Shown here in pieces: positions 44,830 through 54,868 of a stretch of 64,000 nucleotides of DNA; the first letter of the stretch is position 1, and every line of letters starts with the position of its first letter. The DNA is from Ectopseudomonas mendocina (GTDB lineage Bacteria; Pseudomonadota; Gammaproteobacteria; Pseudomonadales; Pseudomonadaceae), in contig NZ_VRYE01000087.1 in NCBI RefSeq assembly GCF_008041835.1, positions 1 through 64,000 on the forward strand. Direction: 5' to 3'. A program made the translations under genes and the position numbers. The notes beneath the pieces are model-generated. The model saw only the letters and a list, made by a program, of their open reading frames with translations. It made no database searches and was not told where the DNA came from.

Positions 44830-46716
44830 ATGCTTTCCGCCGTCGCGCGCTACAAACAACTGCTGTCCAGCGCCCTCGCCCGTTACTTCCCCCGCACCAC
44901 CGCCTACCTGCGCGCTGAGCGCGAAGCGGCGCAGCCGCGCAAGCCCGTACGCAAGCAGAGCAAGAAGAAATCCACCGCCAGCAAGAAAGCCAGCGGCCGC
45001 AAGAGCGCCAGCAGCAAGCCTGGCCCCGCCGGCATCTACCCCACCACCCGGCTGAAGATCGACGATGCTCAGGTGCAGGCCATGCGCGAGCGCGTGGCGC
45101 AGGCGGTGAGCGCCGGGTTGATCGGTGCGCCGTCGGACGAACAGTGGGCGATGATTCTCTGTCGCGCGCCGCTGGCACGCATCTTCGCCGGCGCCGGCTC
45201 GGGCAAGTCGAGCACACTGGTGCTACGTGTGGTGTTCCTGCTCTGCCACCTGGAGGTCGACCCCAAGCGACTGACGGTGATCTCCTTCACCAACGCCTCC
45301 TGCCACGAGCTGCGCGAGCGCCTGCAGCGCCTGCTCGATTTCTGGCACTACCCGCACGATGCGCGCCAGTGCGTACGCACCTTCCACGCGGCCATGGCCA
45401 CGCTGGCCAAGGAGCGCCTGGGCAATCCGCGCTGGTTCGAGCAACTGGACGAACCCGGCACAGAGCCGGACAACCCGCTGACTGGCGGGCGCCTGCGCCC
45501 CGCACAGCAGCGCCTGCTCAAGCAGGCCTACCAAAATGCCTACGCAGACGATGCGCGCTTTCGCACCCTGACCCATCGCCTGCTCAAGCTGCCGGCCCCC
45601 GAGGAACCGCCACAGAGCAAGGCCAAGGCGCCACTGGATGCCTGCAAGCTGCCTGGCGAATTCGCCGCCCTGCCGCTGTTCGAGCTGCTGCACGGGCAGA
45701 TCGACTTCGCCGAGAGTCTAGGGATTCGTCTCGAGCGCCTGGACATGAAAGCGCTGGGCTGCGCGCCCCGCGAGCGTGATTTCATCGAGGCCATGCAGCG
45801 CTTTCACCAGCACTTCAGCGCCCTGCTACAGAGTCAGGGGCTGATCAGCTTCAACGGTGCGTTCGCGCAACTCAGCGAGCGCCTGAGCAGCGACGCCGGC
45901 AAACCCGGCCCGGCCCTGCTCGCGCTGAGTCACCTGCTGATCGATGAATTTCAGGACATTTCGCCGCAGATCGTGCTGTGGCTGCAGGCCGTGCATCGCC
46001 GCCTGCACGCTGCAGGCGAACGCATCAGCCTGATGGCCATCGGCGACGACTGGCAATCGATCTACGGCTGGCGCGGCAGCTCGCCGGAGCTGTTCATCGA
46101 CTTCGACCGCCACTTCCCCAGCCGAGGACGCGGCAAGAGCACCACCCTGCTGCTGGGCACCAACTACCGCAGCATCGAACCGGTGATTCGCGATGGGGAA
46201 AAGGTGCTGGCCGAGGTGCAGAACAAGCAGGCCAAGACCTGTATCGCGGCCAAGGCGATGCAACCGGGCGACCATGGCGTGAAACTGATTCAGCGCTTCG
46301 AGCTGACCAGCGGCCTGCCGCGTCTGCTGGAGGAAATAAGTGCACAGTGCACTCATGTCGCCAGCCGCCCGAACGCCGACCGCACCGCCGTACTGCTGCT
46401 CAGCCGACGCAACGAGCCGCTGCAACAGGTGCGAGCGCAGCTCGATAAATCGCTACCGGTGCGAACCATGACCATCCACCGCGCCAAGGGCCTGCAGGCC
46501 GAAGTCGCGATCATCCTCGACGACTGCCTGCCGGCAGAGAAACACCCGCTGCGCAACGCACTCTACGCCCAGTGCGGTTTCTTCGCCGGCAGCTACGACC
46601 AGGCCATGCAGGACGAAGCCCGGCGCCTGGCCTACGTGGCCATCACCCGTGGCGTCAGTCGGGTGCTGTGGTACACGCGCAAGGCGCAGGGTGCGACGCA
46701 GTGCCTGGCCAGCTAG
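44830..46716 (+). CDS. UvrD/Rep-type superfamily 1 DNA helicase
   Basis: A 628-residue ATP-dependent helicase. Motifs seen are Walker A AGAGSGKSS (120-128), ISFTNASCHELRERL, Walker B LIDEFQDIS, GDDWQSIYGWRGSS, TNYRS, and TIHRAKGLQAEVAIILDD near residue 550. An unusual Lys/Ser-rich stretch (about 38-64: RKPVRKQSKKKSTASKK) joins a short N-terminal segment to the helicase core and is likely disordered and nucleic-acid binding. The family is related to UvrD and helicase IV, but I do not assign a symbol. Confidence 0.88.
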   Translation: MLSAVARYKQLLSSALARYFPRTTAYLRAEREAAQPRKPVRKQSKKKSTASKKASGRKSASSKPGPAGIYPTTRLKIDDAQVQAMRERVAQAVSAGLIGAPSDEQWAMILCRAPLARIFAGAGSGKSSTLVLRVVFLLCHLEVDPKRLTVISFTNASCHELRERLQRLLDFWHYPHDARQCVRTFHAAMATLAKERLGNPRWFEQLDEPGTEPDNPLTGGRLRPAQQRLLKQAYQNAYADDARFRTLTHRLLKLPAPEEPPQSKAKAPLDACKLPGEFAALPLFELLHGQIDFAESLGIRLERLDMKALGCAPRERDFIEAMQRFHQHFSALLQSQGLISFNGAFAQLSERLSSDAGKPGPALLALSHLLIDEFQDISPQIVLWLQAVHRRLHAAGERISLMAIGDDWQSIYGWRGSSPELFIDFDRHFPSRGRGKSTTLLLGTNYRSIEPVIRDGEKVLAEVQNKQAKTCIAAKAMQPGDHGVKLIQRFELTSGLPRLLEEISAQCTHVASRPNADRTAVLLLSRRNEPLQQVRAQLDKSLPVRTMTIHRAKGLQAEVAIILDDCLPAEKHPLRNALYAQCGFFAGSYDQAMQDEARRLAYVAITRGVSRVLWYTRKAQGATQCLAS

Positions 46717-46752
46717 AACGCCCGGCGAATACTCCGCGCCCAAGAGGCTCAC

Positions 46753-47057
46753 AAAGCAGCCTGGCGTAGGAGCCCCGCCCCGGGGAGAAGCTGTTGGCGT
46801 CAGCGCGGCGCAGATTCGCGGCGGGGCGCCGCTCCTACGGGTTCGCGGCATGACGTCGGGCTTCGTCCAATTGCAGCACCAAAAGCAGTCTGGCGTAGGA
46901 GCCCCGCCTCGGGGCGAAGCTGTTGGCGTCATCGCCGCGCAGATTCGCGGCGGGGCGCCGCTCCTACGGGTTCGCGGCATGACGTCGGGCTTCGTCAAGT
47001 TGACGCACCAAAAGCAGCCTTGCATAGGAGCCCCGCCTCGGGGCGAAGCTTTTCAGG
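46753..47057. repeat. 129-bp tandem repeat built of REP pairs, about 2.4 copies
   Basis: Units start with AAAGCAG at 46753, 46882 and 47011, exactly 129 bp apart. Each full unit holds an inverted REP pair: GTAGGAGCCCCGCC then, about 55 bp later, GGCGGGGCGCCGCTCCTAC. Units one and two are nearly identical; the third stops after its first REP. It lies between the helicase gene and the b561 terminator and contains no credible gene. Confidence 0.85.
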
Positions 47058-47323
47058 TCAGCGCCACGCCTAAAACGCTGGAGCTAGGCGATTGATCAGG
47101 CTCTCGTTATGACCTGGCACTTTTTACAGGCAACAAAAAAACCGCCGAAGCGGGTTTCTTCTCAACCATCCAACATCCTGTCGGCAGCCTTCCTGGCATG
47201 GTCATCTTCCGTAATCCTCAGCGATCCGTCGCTGCAGGGGATGGGTGTAGATTAGTGATCGGCCCGCACGGGCAACGGCGGTTGCCGTTATCGCCTGTAA
47301 GACATTGGCCATAGACGACTGCT
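47058..47323. other. gene-free stretch with a terminator
   Basis: Apart from the intrinsic terminator at 47134-47155 I see no gene or defined element here. Together with the REP tandem it makes a 607-bp gap between the helicase and b561 genes. Confidence 0.5.
47134..47155 (-). terminator. intrinsic terminator for the cytochrome b561 gene
   Basis: On the minus strand CCCGCTTCGGCGG forms a tetraloop hairpin followed by seven T. It lies about 170 bases past the b561 stop. A shorter T-run on the plus strand may also let it stop helicase transcripts. Confidence 0.75.
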
Positions 47324-47854
47324 TCAGCGACCGATCATTCGCGCCAATACATCCTCGCCGCCCTGGCGGCGATGGACAAAAGCCATGGCGGCATGGCCAA
47401 TCACCATGAACAGCAACAGCCAGCCCAGGTTGCCATGCAGCAGGCCGGCTGGAGCGATCATCCACTCGATCTTGCCGTCAAAACCGGGCATGACGGTCAT
47501 GCCGAATGCCACGAACTCACGGCCCGAGCCGTACTGACGCAGCAGCGCGACAAAAGGAATCACGAACAACAGTGCATACAGGGCCAGATGCCCAAGGCGC
47601 GCCGGGATGCTGACTGCGGCGGGACGGCGGTTGCGGTTGTAAAACGCCCAAAGCAGACGAATCACCACCAGCACCATCAGCAGCAGTCCTGTTGCCTTGT
47701 GCGTGCCCCAGGCGAATTTGTCCAGCGCGCTGTCTTCCAGCAGGACATGGGCCAGAACGGTGACGAACTGCCACCCCAGCACAATGGCCATCCCCCAGTG
47801 CAGCAGGCGTGTAACCGAGCCATAGCGCTGCGCGCAATCATGCAGATTCGACAT
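47324..47854 (-). CDS. cytochrome b561 family protein
   Basis: A 176-residue integral membrane b-type cytochrome with four main hydrophobic segments. Heme-ligand histidines fit those in RLLHWGMAIVLGW (His19), WGTHKATGLLL (about His52), and the C-terminal GLLHGNLGWLLLFMVIGHAAMAFVH pair. Members such as CybB transfer electrons between quinol and periplasmic partners. The natural donor is unknown. A good intrinsic terminator follows. Confidence 0.88.
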   Translation of the reverse strand: MSNLHDCAQRYGSVTRLLHWGMAIVLGWQFVTVLAHVLLEDSALDKFAWGTHKATGLLLMVLVVIRLLWAFYNRNRRPAAVSIPARLGHLALYALLFVIPFVALLRQYGSGREFVAFGMTVMPGFDGKIEWMIAPAGLLHGNLGWLLLFMVIGHAAMAFVHRRQGGEDVLARMIGR

Positions 47855-48033
47855 CGTGCATCCTCTTCAATGTCATCACCGAACACGGTGTTCGGGCCAC
47901 CAATCGTTGGCAAAGACCCGTTCCAGACGCAATGGTGCCGTGCAGCAGCACGAGACTGCGCCTGCAGATGTTAACGGATATGTCAGAAAGGCATCACGCC
48001 ACGCCCCCGACGACTGCGGGCGTGGCGTACTGA

Positions 48034-50574
48034 TCAGGCATCGCGCAGCGCTTCGCGCCAGGCGTGATATTGCGGCTCCTGCCAAATGCGCGCGTGCAGG
48101 CGCGCCATGCCGTCAGGATCGTTGAGCAGACGCCAGCGGGTCGCCTCGACCTTACCCTCAGGTCCGGCGCTGAGGATTTCCTCGATACGTTCGTTGCGCA
48201 GCGCTTCGGCAGCCGGCACCACCTTGGCGTGGCGGGCACGGGCCATGGCGCAGACCAGGGCGTTGTACAGCGGGTCGACCACTGCACGCAAAAAGCCCTG
48301 GCGCAGCGCCCGCGAGCTGTTCAGTTGTTCGTACTCGGCGGTGTTGCTCAGCTCCACCGGCACCTTGTGTTCTTCCGGAATCAGGAACAGCTTGCTGCGT
48401 CGCGCTGCCAGGCCTGGCGCCGTGCGACTGGTCAGCACCGACACCACTGGCGACAGCACCAGCGATACGACGATGGGTGCCAGCCACCAGAGGAAGTCCG
48501 GGTTGAGCCAAGCCACCAGTGCCGTCCAGCTGATCCCGATCAGCACCTGGCTGCCGTGACGACGGAAGGCTTCGCTCCATGGCGTGGAATCATCCACACG
48601 CTGCGGCGAGTTCCACTGCACCGACCAACCGAGGAAGGCAGCGGTGACGAACAGGCTGTGGAACAGCATGCGCACCGGCGCCAGCAGCACCGAGCAGGAG
48701 GCCTCCAGCAGCATCGACAACAGCACCCGCGTACGACCACCGTAGGCCTCCGCGCCCTTGATCCAGATCAGCAGCACGCTGAGCAGCTTGGGCAGGAACA
48801 GCAGGGTCATGGTCGCCGAGAACAGCGCCACTGCCTCTTCCGGTTGCCAGCGTGGCCACAGCGGATAGAGCTGGTTGGGCTGCAGGAAATACTCCGGCAC
48901 CATCAGCGTATGGATCGCCAGCAGGCAGGTCGAGAGCACCAGAAACAGCAGCCACAGCGGCGCCGACAGGTACGACATGACCCCGGTGAGAAACACCACC
49001 CGATGCACCGCATGCATGCCGCGCACCAGGAACAGGCGGAAGTTCATCAGGTTGCCATGGCACCAGCGGCGGTCGCGCTTGAGCTCGTCGAGCAGGTTCG
49101 GCGGCAACTCTTCATAGCTGCCCGGCAGGTCGTAGGCGATCCACACACCCCAGCCAGCGCGGCGCATCAGCGCGGCCTCGACGAAGTCGTGGGAGAGGAT
49201 CGCGCCAGCGAAGGAACCGGTGCCCGGCAGCGGCGCCAGGGCGCAGTGCTCGATAAAGGGTTTGACCCGGATGATTGCGTTGTGGCCCCAGTAGTGCGAC
49301 TCACCCAGTTGCCAGAAGTTGAGGCCGGCGGTGAACAGCGGCCCATAGACGCTGGTGGCGAACTGTTGCAGGCGCGCGTAAAGGGTGTCCATGCCCGAGG
49401 CCTTGGGCGCGGTCTGGATGATGCCGGCACCCGGGTTGGCCTCCATCAGGCGCACCAGGCGGGTCAGGCATTCACCGCTCATCACGCTGTCGGCATCGAG
49501 CACCACCATGTAGCGGTAGTTGCTACCCCAGCGCCGGCAGAAGTCGTCGATGTTGCCGCTCTTGCGCTTCACCCGACGGCGACGACGGCGGTAGAAGATA
49601 TGGTCGAAGCCTTCCACCTCACTGCACAGCTCCATCCAGGCCTGCTGTTCGGCGACGCAGATATCCGGGTCGTTACTGTCACTGAGGATGAAGAAATCGA
49701 AATGCTCCAGTTGCCCGGTAGCCTTGAGCGATTCGAAGGTCGCCCGCAGGCCGGCGAACACACGCGGCACGTGCTCGTTGGCAATCGGCATGACCAGCGC
49801 CGTGCGCGCCCGGGGTGAAATGGGTTCATCACCGCAGCTGCTGGCCGAGATGCTGTAACGATCGCGGCCCTTGAGCAACTGGAAGAAGCCCATCAGCGCA
49901 GTCCAGAAGCCCATCGACACCCAGCAGAACAACAGGGCGAACAGCGCCAGAATGCTGGTCTGCACCACATAAGGCAGGATCTGCCGCGCCGACTCGTGCA
50001 ACGGCTGCTCGAATACCAGGCCCAGATCGACCAGCGACCAACCCTGATAGGGCAGTACCGATTTCATGTACCAGGTGGCGACCACGGTCTGCGCGATCAT
50101 CAGCACCAACAGTGCCGTGCGGCGCACCGCAGCGACATGCCGCCAGCGCTCCTCGGTAAAGTCCTCGCTCTCGCGCGTGCGGGGTCGTGGTGCCGGCTTT
50201 TCGCCTTTCAAGCGACGCCAGCCACGATCGAGGATGTTGATCTGCCAGGGCTCCGGCACCATGCGCGTGCGCTTGATCGGCGGCGTCGAATCGATGGTGG
50301 GCCGGCCCTGATGATCCCGGACGATGCGGCAGCCACGCTCAAGTGCATCCGGCCAGCCCAGCGCCAGGCGGGCTGGCACCGACTCGAGCATCTCGCGGGT
50401 TTCGTCCTGAGGCTCGGCGGCCGCAAGGTCGTCCTCGTGCAAGGCACGATGCAGGGTGGCAAAATCGCCGCCCTGCTCTTCCAGGCGATGAGCCAGTGCT
50501 TGCCGGCGCTCATGATCGAGCGGTAGTTCGCCCAGGTAATCCTGGATCTGAGTAGCGTCTAGGCTGTTATTCAT
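48034..50574 (-). CDS. opgH: osmoregulated periplasmic glucan glucosyltransferase OpgH
   Basis: An 846-residue inner-membrane family 2 glycosyltransferase that polymerises beta-1,2-linked glucose for periplasmic glucans. There are about eight membrane segments. The cytosolic domain has VLDADSVMSGECLTRL (the DxD-type aspartates) and the product-site RDRRWCHGN. The ATG at 50574 overlaps the opgG stop by eight bases, so the pair is coupled. Length agrees with the family. Confidence 0.95.
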   Translation of the reverse strand: MNNSLDATQIQDYLGELPLDHERRQALAHRLEEQGGDFATLHRALHEDDLAAAEPQDETREMLESVPARLALGWPDALERGCRIVRDHQGRPTIDSTPPIKRTRMVPEPWQINILDRGWRRLKGEKPAPRPRTRESEDFTEERWRHVAAVRRTALLVLMIAQTVVATWYMKSVLPYQGWSLVDLGLVFEQPLHESARQILPYVVQTSILALFALLFCWVSMGFWTALMGFFQLLKGRDRYSISASSCGDEPISPRARTALVMPIANEHVPRVFAGLRATFESLKATGQLEHFDFFILSDSNDPDICVAEQQAWMELCSEVEGFDHIFYRRRRRRVKRKSGNIDDFCRRWGSNYRYMVVLDADSVMSGECLTRLVRLMEANPGAGIIQTAPKASGMDTLYARLQQFATSVYGPLFTAGLNFWQLGESHYWGHNAIIRVKPFIEHCALAPLPGTGSFAGAILSHDFVEAALMRRAGWGVWIAYDLPGSYEELPPNLLDELKRDRRWCHGNLMNFRLFLVRGMHAVHRVVFLTGVMSYLSAPLWLLFLVLSTCLLAIHTLMVPEYFLQPNQLYPLWPRWQPEEAVALFSATMTLLFLPKLLSVLLIWIKGAEAYGGRTRVLLSMLLEASCSVLLAPVRMLFHSLFVTAAFLGWSVQWNSPQRVDDSTPWSEAFRRHGSQVLIGISWTALVAWLNPDFLWWLAPIVVSLVLSPVVSVLTSRTAPGLAARRSKLFLIPEEHKVPVELSNTAEYEQLNSSRALRQGFLRAVVDPLYNALVCAMARARHAKVVPAAEALRNERIEEILSAGPEGKVEATRWRLLNDPDGMARLHARIWQEPQYHAWREALRDA

Positions 50575-52126
50575 GAGAAGGCAGCTGATAGCTCCAGGTT
50601 TCCGACACAGGCTTGCCGTCCTCGACCAGCGCGGCACGCATCTCCACCGGCTGCGCCGGGTCCTTGATCTTGACCCGCAGCAACAGACGCCAGCCTTTGC
50701 TCACCGGGTTGTAACGCAGGTTCTCTTCCAGCAACTCGGCGTTGTCATCGACACTGACCTGTACCTGCGGTGCCGCATCAGGCGAGCGCTTGGCCAGTTC
50801 CTTACCGACAAAATCGATCACCAGCGCGGTGCTGCCATCGGCCTGGCGAATCAGGTTGGCCTGCTTGATATCACCCTCCGACAGACGGGTCTGACTGACC
50901 ATGGCCAGTTGCGGATCGTGCAGTTTGGCATCGTCACGGCTGAAGTGTAGGCGATAGGCCACATCCAGCGACTCACCCGGCGCCGGCAGCTTCTCCGGGC
51001 GCCACAGGGCGACGATGTTGTCGTTGGTTTCATCCGGGGTGGGAATTTCCACCAGCTCGACATGGCCGGCCCCCCAATCACCGACGGTCTCCACCCAGCC
51101 GCTCGGCCGCAGCTCGTAGCGATCATCGAGATCCTGATACTGGCTGAAATCACGACTGCGCTGCATCAGGCCGAAACCACGCGGGTTGTCGATACGGTAG
51201 CTGCTGACATTCAGGCGCTGCGGGTTGTTCAGCGGACGCCAGATCCACTCGCCGTTGCCGGCATGAATCCCCAGGCCCTCGGAATCATGCAGTTGCGGAC
51301 GGTAGTTGGGGCGTGGCCAGGGTTGGTTGGCACCGAACAGGTACATGCTGGTCAGCGGCGCGATGCCGAGTTTCTCGACGTTCTCGCGCAGGTAGACCTT
51401 CGATTGCACGTCGAGCACGCTGTCGCGGCCCGGTTTGATTTCCATGCGGTAGGCGCCGGTGGCCCGTGGCGAATCAAGCAATGCGTAGATCACCAGGCTG
51501 CGGCGGTCGGGCTGCGGCTTTTCGATCCAGAATTCGGTGAAACGCGGAAATTCCTCACCCGATGGCAGCGCCGTGTCGATGGCCAGACCGCGTGCGGAAA
51601 GACCGAACACCTGCCCCTTGCCGACGATGCGGAAGTAGCTGGCGCCGAGCACGCTCATCACTTCGTCGTGCGTACCTTTGGCATTGATCTCGTTGATGAC
51701 CTTGAAACCGGCAAAACCGAGATCCTTGAGGTCGTCCGGGTTCAGATTGAGGTCGCCGAAGTCGAACATCGACGGGTCGTACTTGATCTCCTGGGTGCCT
51801 TCGGCGGTCACCTCATTGATCTTCACCGGCACATCGAAGTGCATGCCCTGGTGAAAGAAGTACAGCCGAAACGGCGTCTTGCCATCCGCCCAGTGTGCCT
51901 TCTCTTCGAGGAAGCGCACCTTTTGATAGCCGGCGAACGGCAGCTCACGCAGCGAAGCGGGCAACTGGCTTTGCGGGGCACTGTAGCCTTCTGCAGCCAG
52001 AGCCTTGGCCTTGACCGCCACATCATCCAGATCGAAGGCCCAGCTCTGGGCAGCGAACAACAGCGGGAGCACACAGAGGGCCAGCTTGCCGGCCTTGCCC
52101 ATACGGGTTCCAGAACAACGACTCAT
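50567..52126 (-). CDS. opgG: periplasmic glucan biosynthesis protein OpgG
   Basis: A 519-residue periplasmic protein with signal peptide (MGKAGKLALCVLPLLFAAQSWA, cited as LALCVLPLLFAAQSWA) following a short basic leader. It has the MdoG beta-sandwich segments such as FRLYFFHQGMHFDVPVKI and YRIDNPRGFGLMQRSRDFS. OpgG is needed to form or branch the glucan backbone. The ATG at 52126 is ten bases after GGAGG. It is first in the opgGH operon, with 233 bases of upstream space for a promoter. Confidence 0.93.
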   Translation of the reverse strand: MSRCSGTRMGKAGKLALCVLPLLFAAQSWAFDLDDVAVKAKALAAEGYSAPQSQLPASLRELPFAGYQKVRFLEEKAHWADGKTPFRLYFFHQGMHFDVPVKINEVTAEGTQEIKYDPSMFDFGDLNLNPDDLKDLGFAGFKVINEINAKGTHDEVMSVLGASYFRIVGKGQVFGLSARGLAIDTALPSGEEFPRFTEFWIEKPQPDRRSLVIYALLDSPRATGAYRMEIKPGRDSVLDVQSKVYLRENVEKLGIAPLTSMYLFGANQPWPRPNYRPQLHDSEGLGIHAGNGEWIWRPLNNPQRLNVSSYRIDNPRGFGLMQRSRDFSQYQDLDDRYELRPSGWVETVGDWGAGHVELVEIPTPDETNDNIVALWRPEKLPAPGESLDVAYRLHFSRDDAKLHDPQLAMVSQTRLSEGDIKQANLIRQADGSTALVIDFVGKELAKRSPDAAPQVQVSVDDNAELLEENLRYNPVSKGWRLLLRVKIKDPAQPVEMRAALVEDGKPVSETWSYQLPSHE

Positions 52127-52359
52127 CGACACACAACCTCCAGGGCAACACGTACTGACGGGCAGCGGCCAGCCCATCAGGCGGTCGCTGCGCGAGTTGA
52201 AATCAGGTGAATGATGCAAAGACAACGCGAGCGCGATACAGGTAGTCAGCCGGACGGCGACATCCCCGCATGCGCGGATTCTTTCTGCGCATTATTACCA
52301 GATCGTGAAGTCCGGCACAGGTACCCACGCAAGTAAATTTTTCGCCTCCTTGCCCCCTC

Positions 52360-54654
52360 TCATTGGCGTGACAACAGTTCGAAACGCGCCTCCTGCACGC
52401 TCTGCGAATCCAGCCCGAGCTGAACACGGAAGGCGCCTGGCTCACTGACATGCTGCAGGTTGGCGTTGTAGAAACGCAGCATGGCTTCGTCGATCTCGAA
52501 ACTCAGCTCACGCGTTTCGCCTGCCTCAAGCTTGACCCTGCGAAAATCCTTGAGTTCCTTCACCGGACGGATCACCGACGCGGCCTCGTCGTGCAGATAC
52601 AGCTGCACCACGGTGGCGCCAGCCCGTGGCCCGGCGTTCTTCAGGGTGACGCTGACACGGATCTTCTCGCCCGCGTGCATGCGTTCGGCAGACAGTTTCG
52701 GTGCCGACAGCTGGAAGTCGCTGTAACTCAAACCGTAGCCAAACGGATACAGCGGGCCGTTGGGCTCCTCGAAATACTGCGAGGTGTAGTTACCCGGCGT
52801 GCCGGGTGTATACGGACGGCCCAGGCGCAGGTGATTGTAGTAGGTGGGAATCTGCCCAACCGAGCGCGGGAAGGTGATCGGCAGCTTGCCCGACGGGTTG
52901 TGCTCGCCGAACAGTACATCAGCGATGGCATGACCACCTTCGATACCGCTGTACCAGGTTTCCAGCATCGCGTCGGCGTTGTCCTTCTCCCAGCTCAATG
53001 CCAGCGGCCGGCCGTTCATCAGCACCAGCACCAGCGGTTTGCCGGTGGCTTTGAGCGCACGCAGCAGGGCCTGCTGGCTGTCCGGCAGATCCAGACGAGT
53101 GCGGCTGGACGACTCATGGGACATGCCGCGCGCTTCCCCCACGGCGGCAACGATGACGTCAGCCTGGGAAGCCACACGCACGGCCTCGTCCAGCATCGCC
53201 TGCGGCGTGCGCTTGTCCAGCACCACTTCCGGGCGATCCCAGTTGAGCTGGTTGAGGTAATTGATCACATGGGCATCGTCGGTGACGTTGGCGCCCAGGG
53301 CATAGAGCAGTTTGCCCTCGCCTTCGAGCGCGGCCTGCATACCCTGGCGCAACGTTACCGCCTGCTCAGCCACACCGACCGCCGACCAGCTGCCGAGCAT
53401 GTCCACTGGCGAATCGGCCAGCGGCCCGATCAGCGCGACGGTGGTGTTCTTGCTCAGCGGCAGGGTGTCGCCATGGTTTTCCAGCAGCACCAGGGAATCA
53501 CGCGCCATGGCCCGTGCATCGGCGCGGTGCAAGCGGCTTTCGGCATTGACGTCGACCGGGTCGTCCTCGGCGCGGCCGATGCGGCGGAACGGATCATGGA
53601 ACAGTCCCAGGTCGTACTTGGTGTTCAGCACATGGGTAACGGCTTCATCCAGCACGCGCTGCGGCACCGCGCCGCTGCGCACCAGCGCCGGCAGCTCCTG
53701 ATCGTAGAGCGTATCGGCCATGCTCATGCCGACACCTGCGGTAACGGCCAGTTTGGCCGCCTCGCGGCCATCGGCGGCCACGCCATGGCGCAGCAGTTCG
53801 GTGATCGCACCATGGTCGCTGAGCGCCACGCCCTTGAAGCCCCAGTCACGGCGCAGCAGATCACGCAGCAGCCAGGTATTGGCCGAGGCCGGCACGCCGT
53901 TGATTGCGTTGAGCGCGACCATCACCCCGCCCGCACCGGCATCGATAGCGGCGCGGTAAGGCGGCAGGTAATCCTGGTACATGCGCATCGGGCTCATGTC
54001 GACCACGTTGTAGTCACGGCCGCCTTCCACCGCACCGTACAGAGCGAAGTGCTTGACGCTGGCCATGATGCGCTGCGGATCGCTGGGGTCAGCGCCCTGG
54101 TAACCCCGCACCATGGCTGCGGCGATACGCGAGACCAGGTAGGGGTCTTCACCGAAGCCTTCGGACGTGCGCCCCCAGCGCGGATCGCGGGAAATGTCCA
54201 CCGTCGGCGCGAAGGTCATGTCCAGACCATCGGCGCTGGCCTCGAAAGCCGCGACCCGGGCACTGTTCTCGATGGCGGCAATGTCCCAGCTCGAGGCCAG
54301 CCCCAGCCCAATCGGAAAAGTAGTGCGATGGCCATGGATGATGTCGTAGGCGAAGAACACCGGGATGCCCAGGCGGCTGCGCAAGGCAGCCTCCTGCATC
54401 GGACGGTTCTCCGGGCGCACCACCGAATTGAAGGTGGCGCCGATGCGCCCCGCGACCATTTCCTCGCGAATGCGTTCGCGCGGCATGTCGCCACCGATGC
54501 TGATCAGGCGCAGCTGGCCGACCTTTTCCTCCAGGGTCATGCGTTCGACCAGGTCGGCGATGAAAGCCGATTTGTCATCCATCGATGGCGCAGCGACCAG
54601 CAAGTTGGGGGCGAACAGGGCAGAAACGAGAGCGAACTGGCGCAGGTATTTCAT
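52360..54654 (-). CDS. bglX: periplasmic beta-glucosidase BglX (GH3)
   Basis: A 764-residue family 3 glycoside hydrolase with signal peptide (MKYLRQFALVSALFAPNLLVA). The nucleophile aspartate lies in GVALSDHGAI (about residue 286), and KHFALYGAVEGGRDYN and FAPTVDISRDPRWGR are family hallmarks. A fibronectin-III-like domain closes the protein. I prefer the ATG at 54654 because an AGGA site lies before it. It lies upstream of opgGH on the same strand. Periplasmic beta-glucosidase next to glucan synthesis suggests shared handling of beta-glucans, which is inference. Confidence 0.93.
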   Translation of the reverse strand: MKYLRQFALVSALFAPNLLVAAPSMDDKSAFIADLVERMTLEEKVGQLRLISIGGDMPRERIREEMVAGRIGATFNSVVRPENRPMQEAALRSRLGIPVFFAYDIIHGHRTTFPIGLGLASSWDIAAIENSARVAAFEASADGLDMTFAPTVDISRDPRWGRTSEGFGEDPYLVSRIAAAMVRGYQGADPSDPQRIMASVKHFALYGAVEGGRDYNVVDMSPMRMYQDYLPPYRAAIDAGAGGVMVALNAINGVPASANTWLLRDLLRRDWGFKGVALSDHGAITELLRHGVAADGREAAKLAVTAGVGMSMADTLYDQELPALVRSGAVPQRVLDEAVTHVLNTKYDLGLFHDPFRRIGRAEDDPVDVNAESRLHRADARAMARDSLVLLENHGDTLPLSKNTTVALIGPLADSPVDMLGSWSAVGVAEQAVTLRQGMQAALEGEGKLLYALGANVTDDAHVINYLNQLNWDRPEVVLDKRTPQAMLDEAVRVASQADVIVAAVGEARGMSHESSSRTRLDLPDSQQALLRALKATGKPLVLVLMNGRPLALSWEKDNADAMLETWYSGIEGGHAIADVLFGEHNPSGKLPITFPRSVGQIPTYYNHLRLGRPYTPGTPGNYTSQYFEEPNGPLYPFGYGLSYSDFQLSAPKLSAERMHAGEKIRVSVTLKNAGPRAGATVVQLYLHDEAASVIRPVKELKDFRRVKLEAGETRELSFEIDEAMLRFYNANLQHVSEPGAFRVQLGLDSQSVQEARFELLSRQ

Positions 54655-54868
54655 CGGGTGCGGCATCCTGGATACAGGTCATTGTCTGAATGGTCGCCAC
54701 GATACTCCGAGTCCTTGCACCGCGCCTTGGCTCCATGCAAAAAATCCGCTGCCATTCAACGGCGTGCCAGGTATTACGGCGCCCGCCTTGCGCAAAATTG
54801 CGCTTTTATGGGGCATCACTGGTTTTGCCTGCCAGCAGGCGTAGCATGGCCACATCAGGGAGAAGGTG

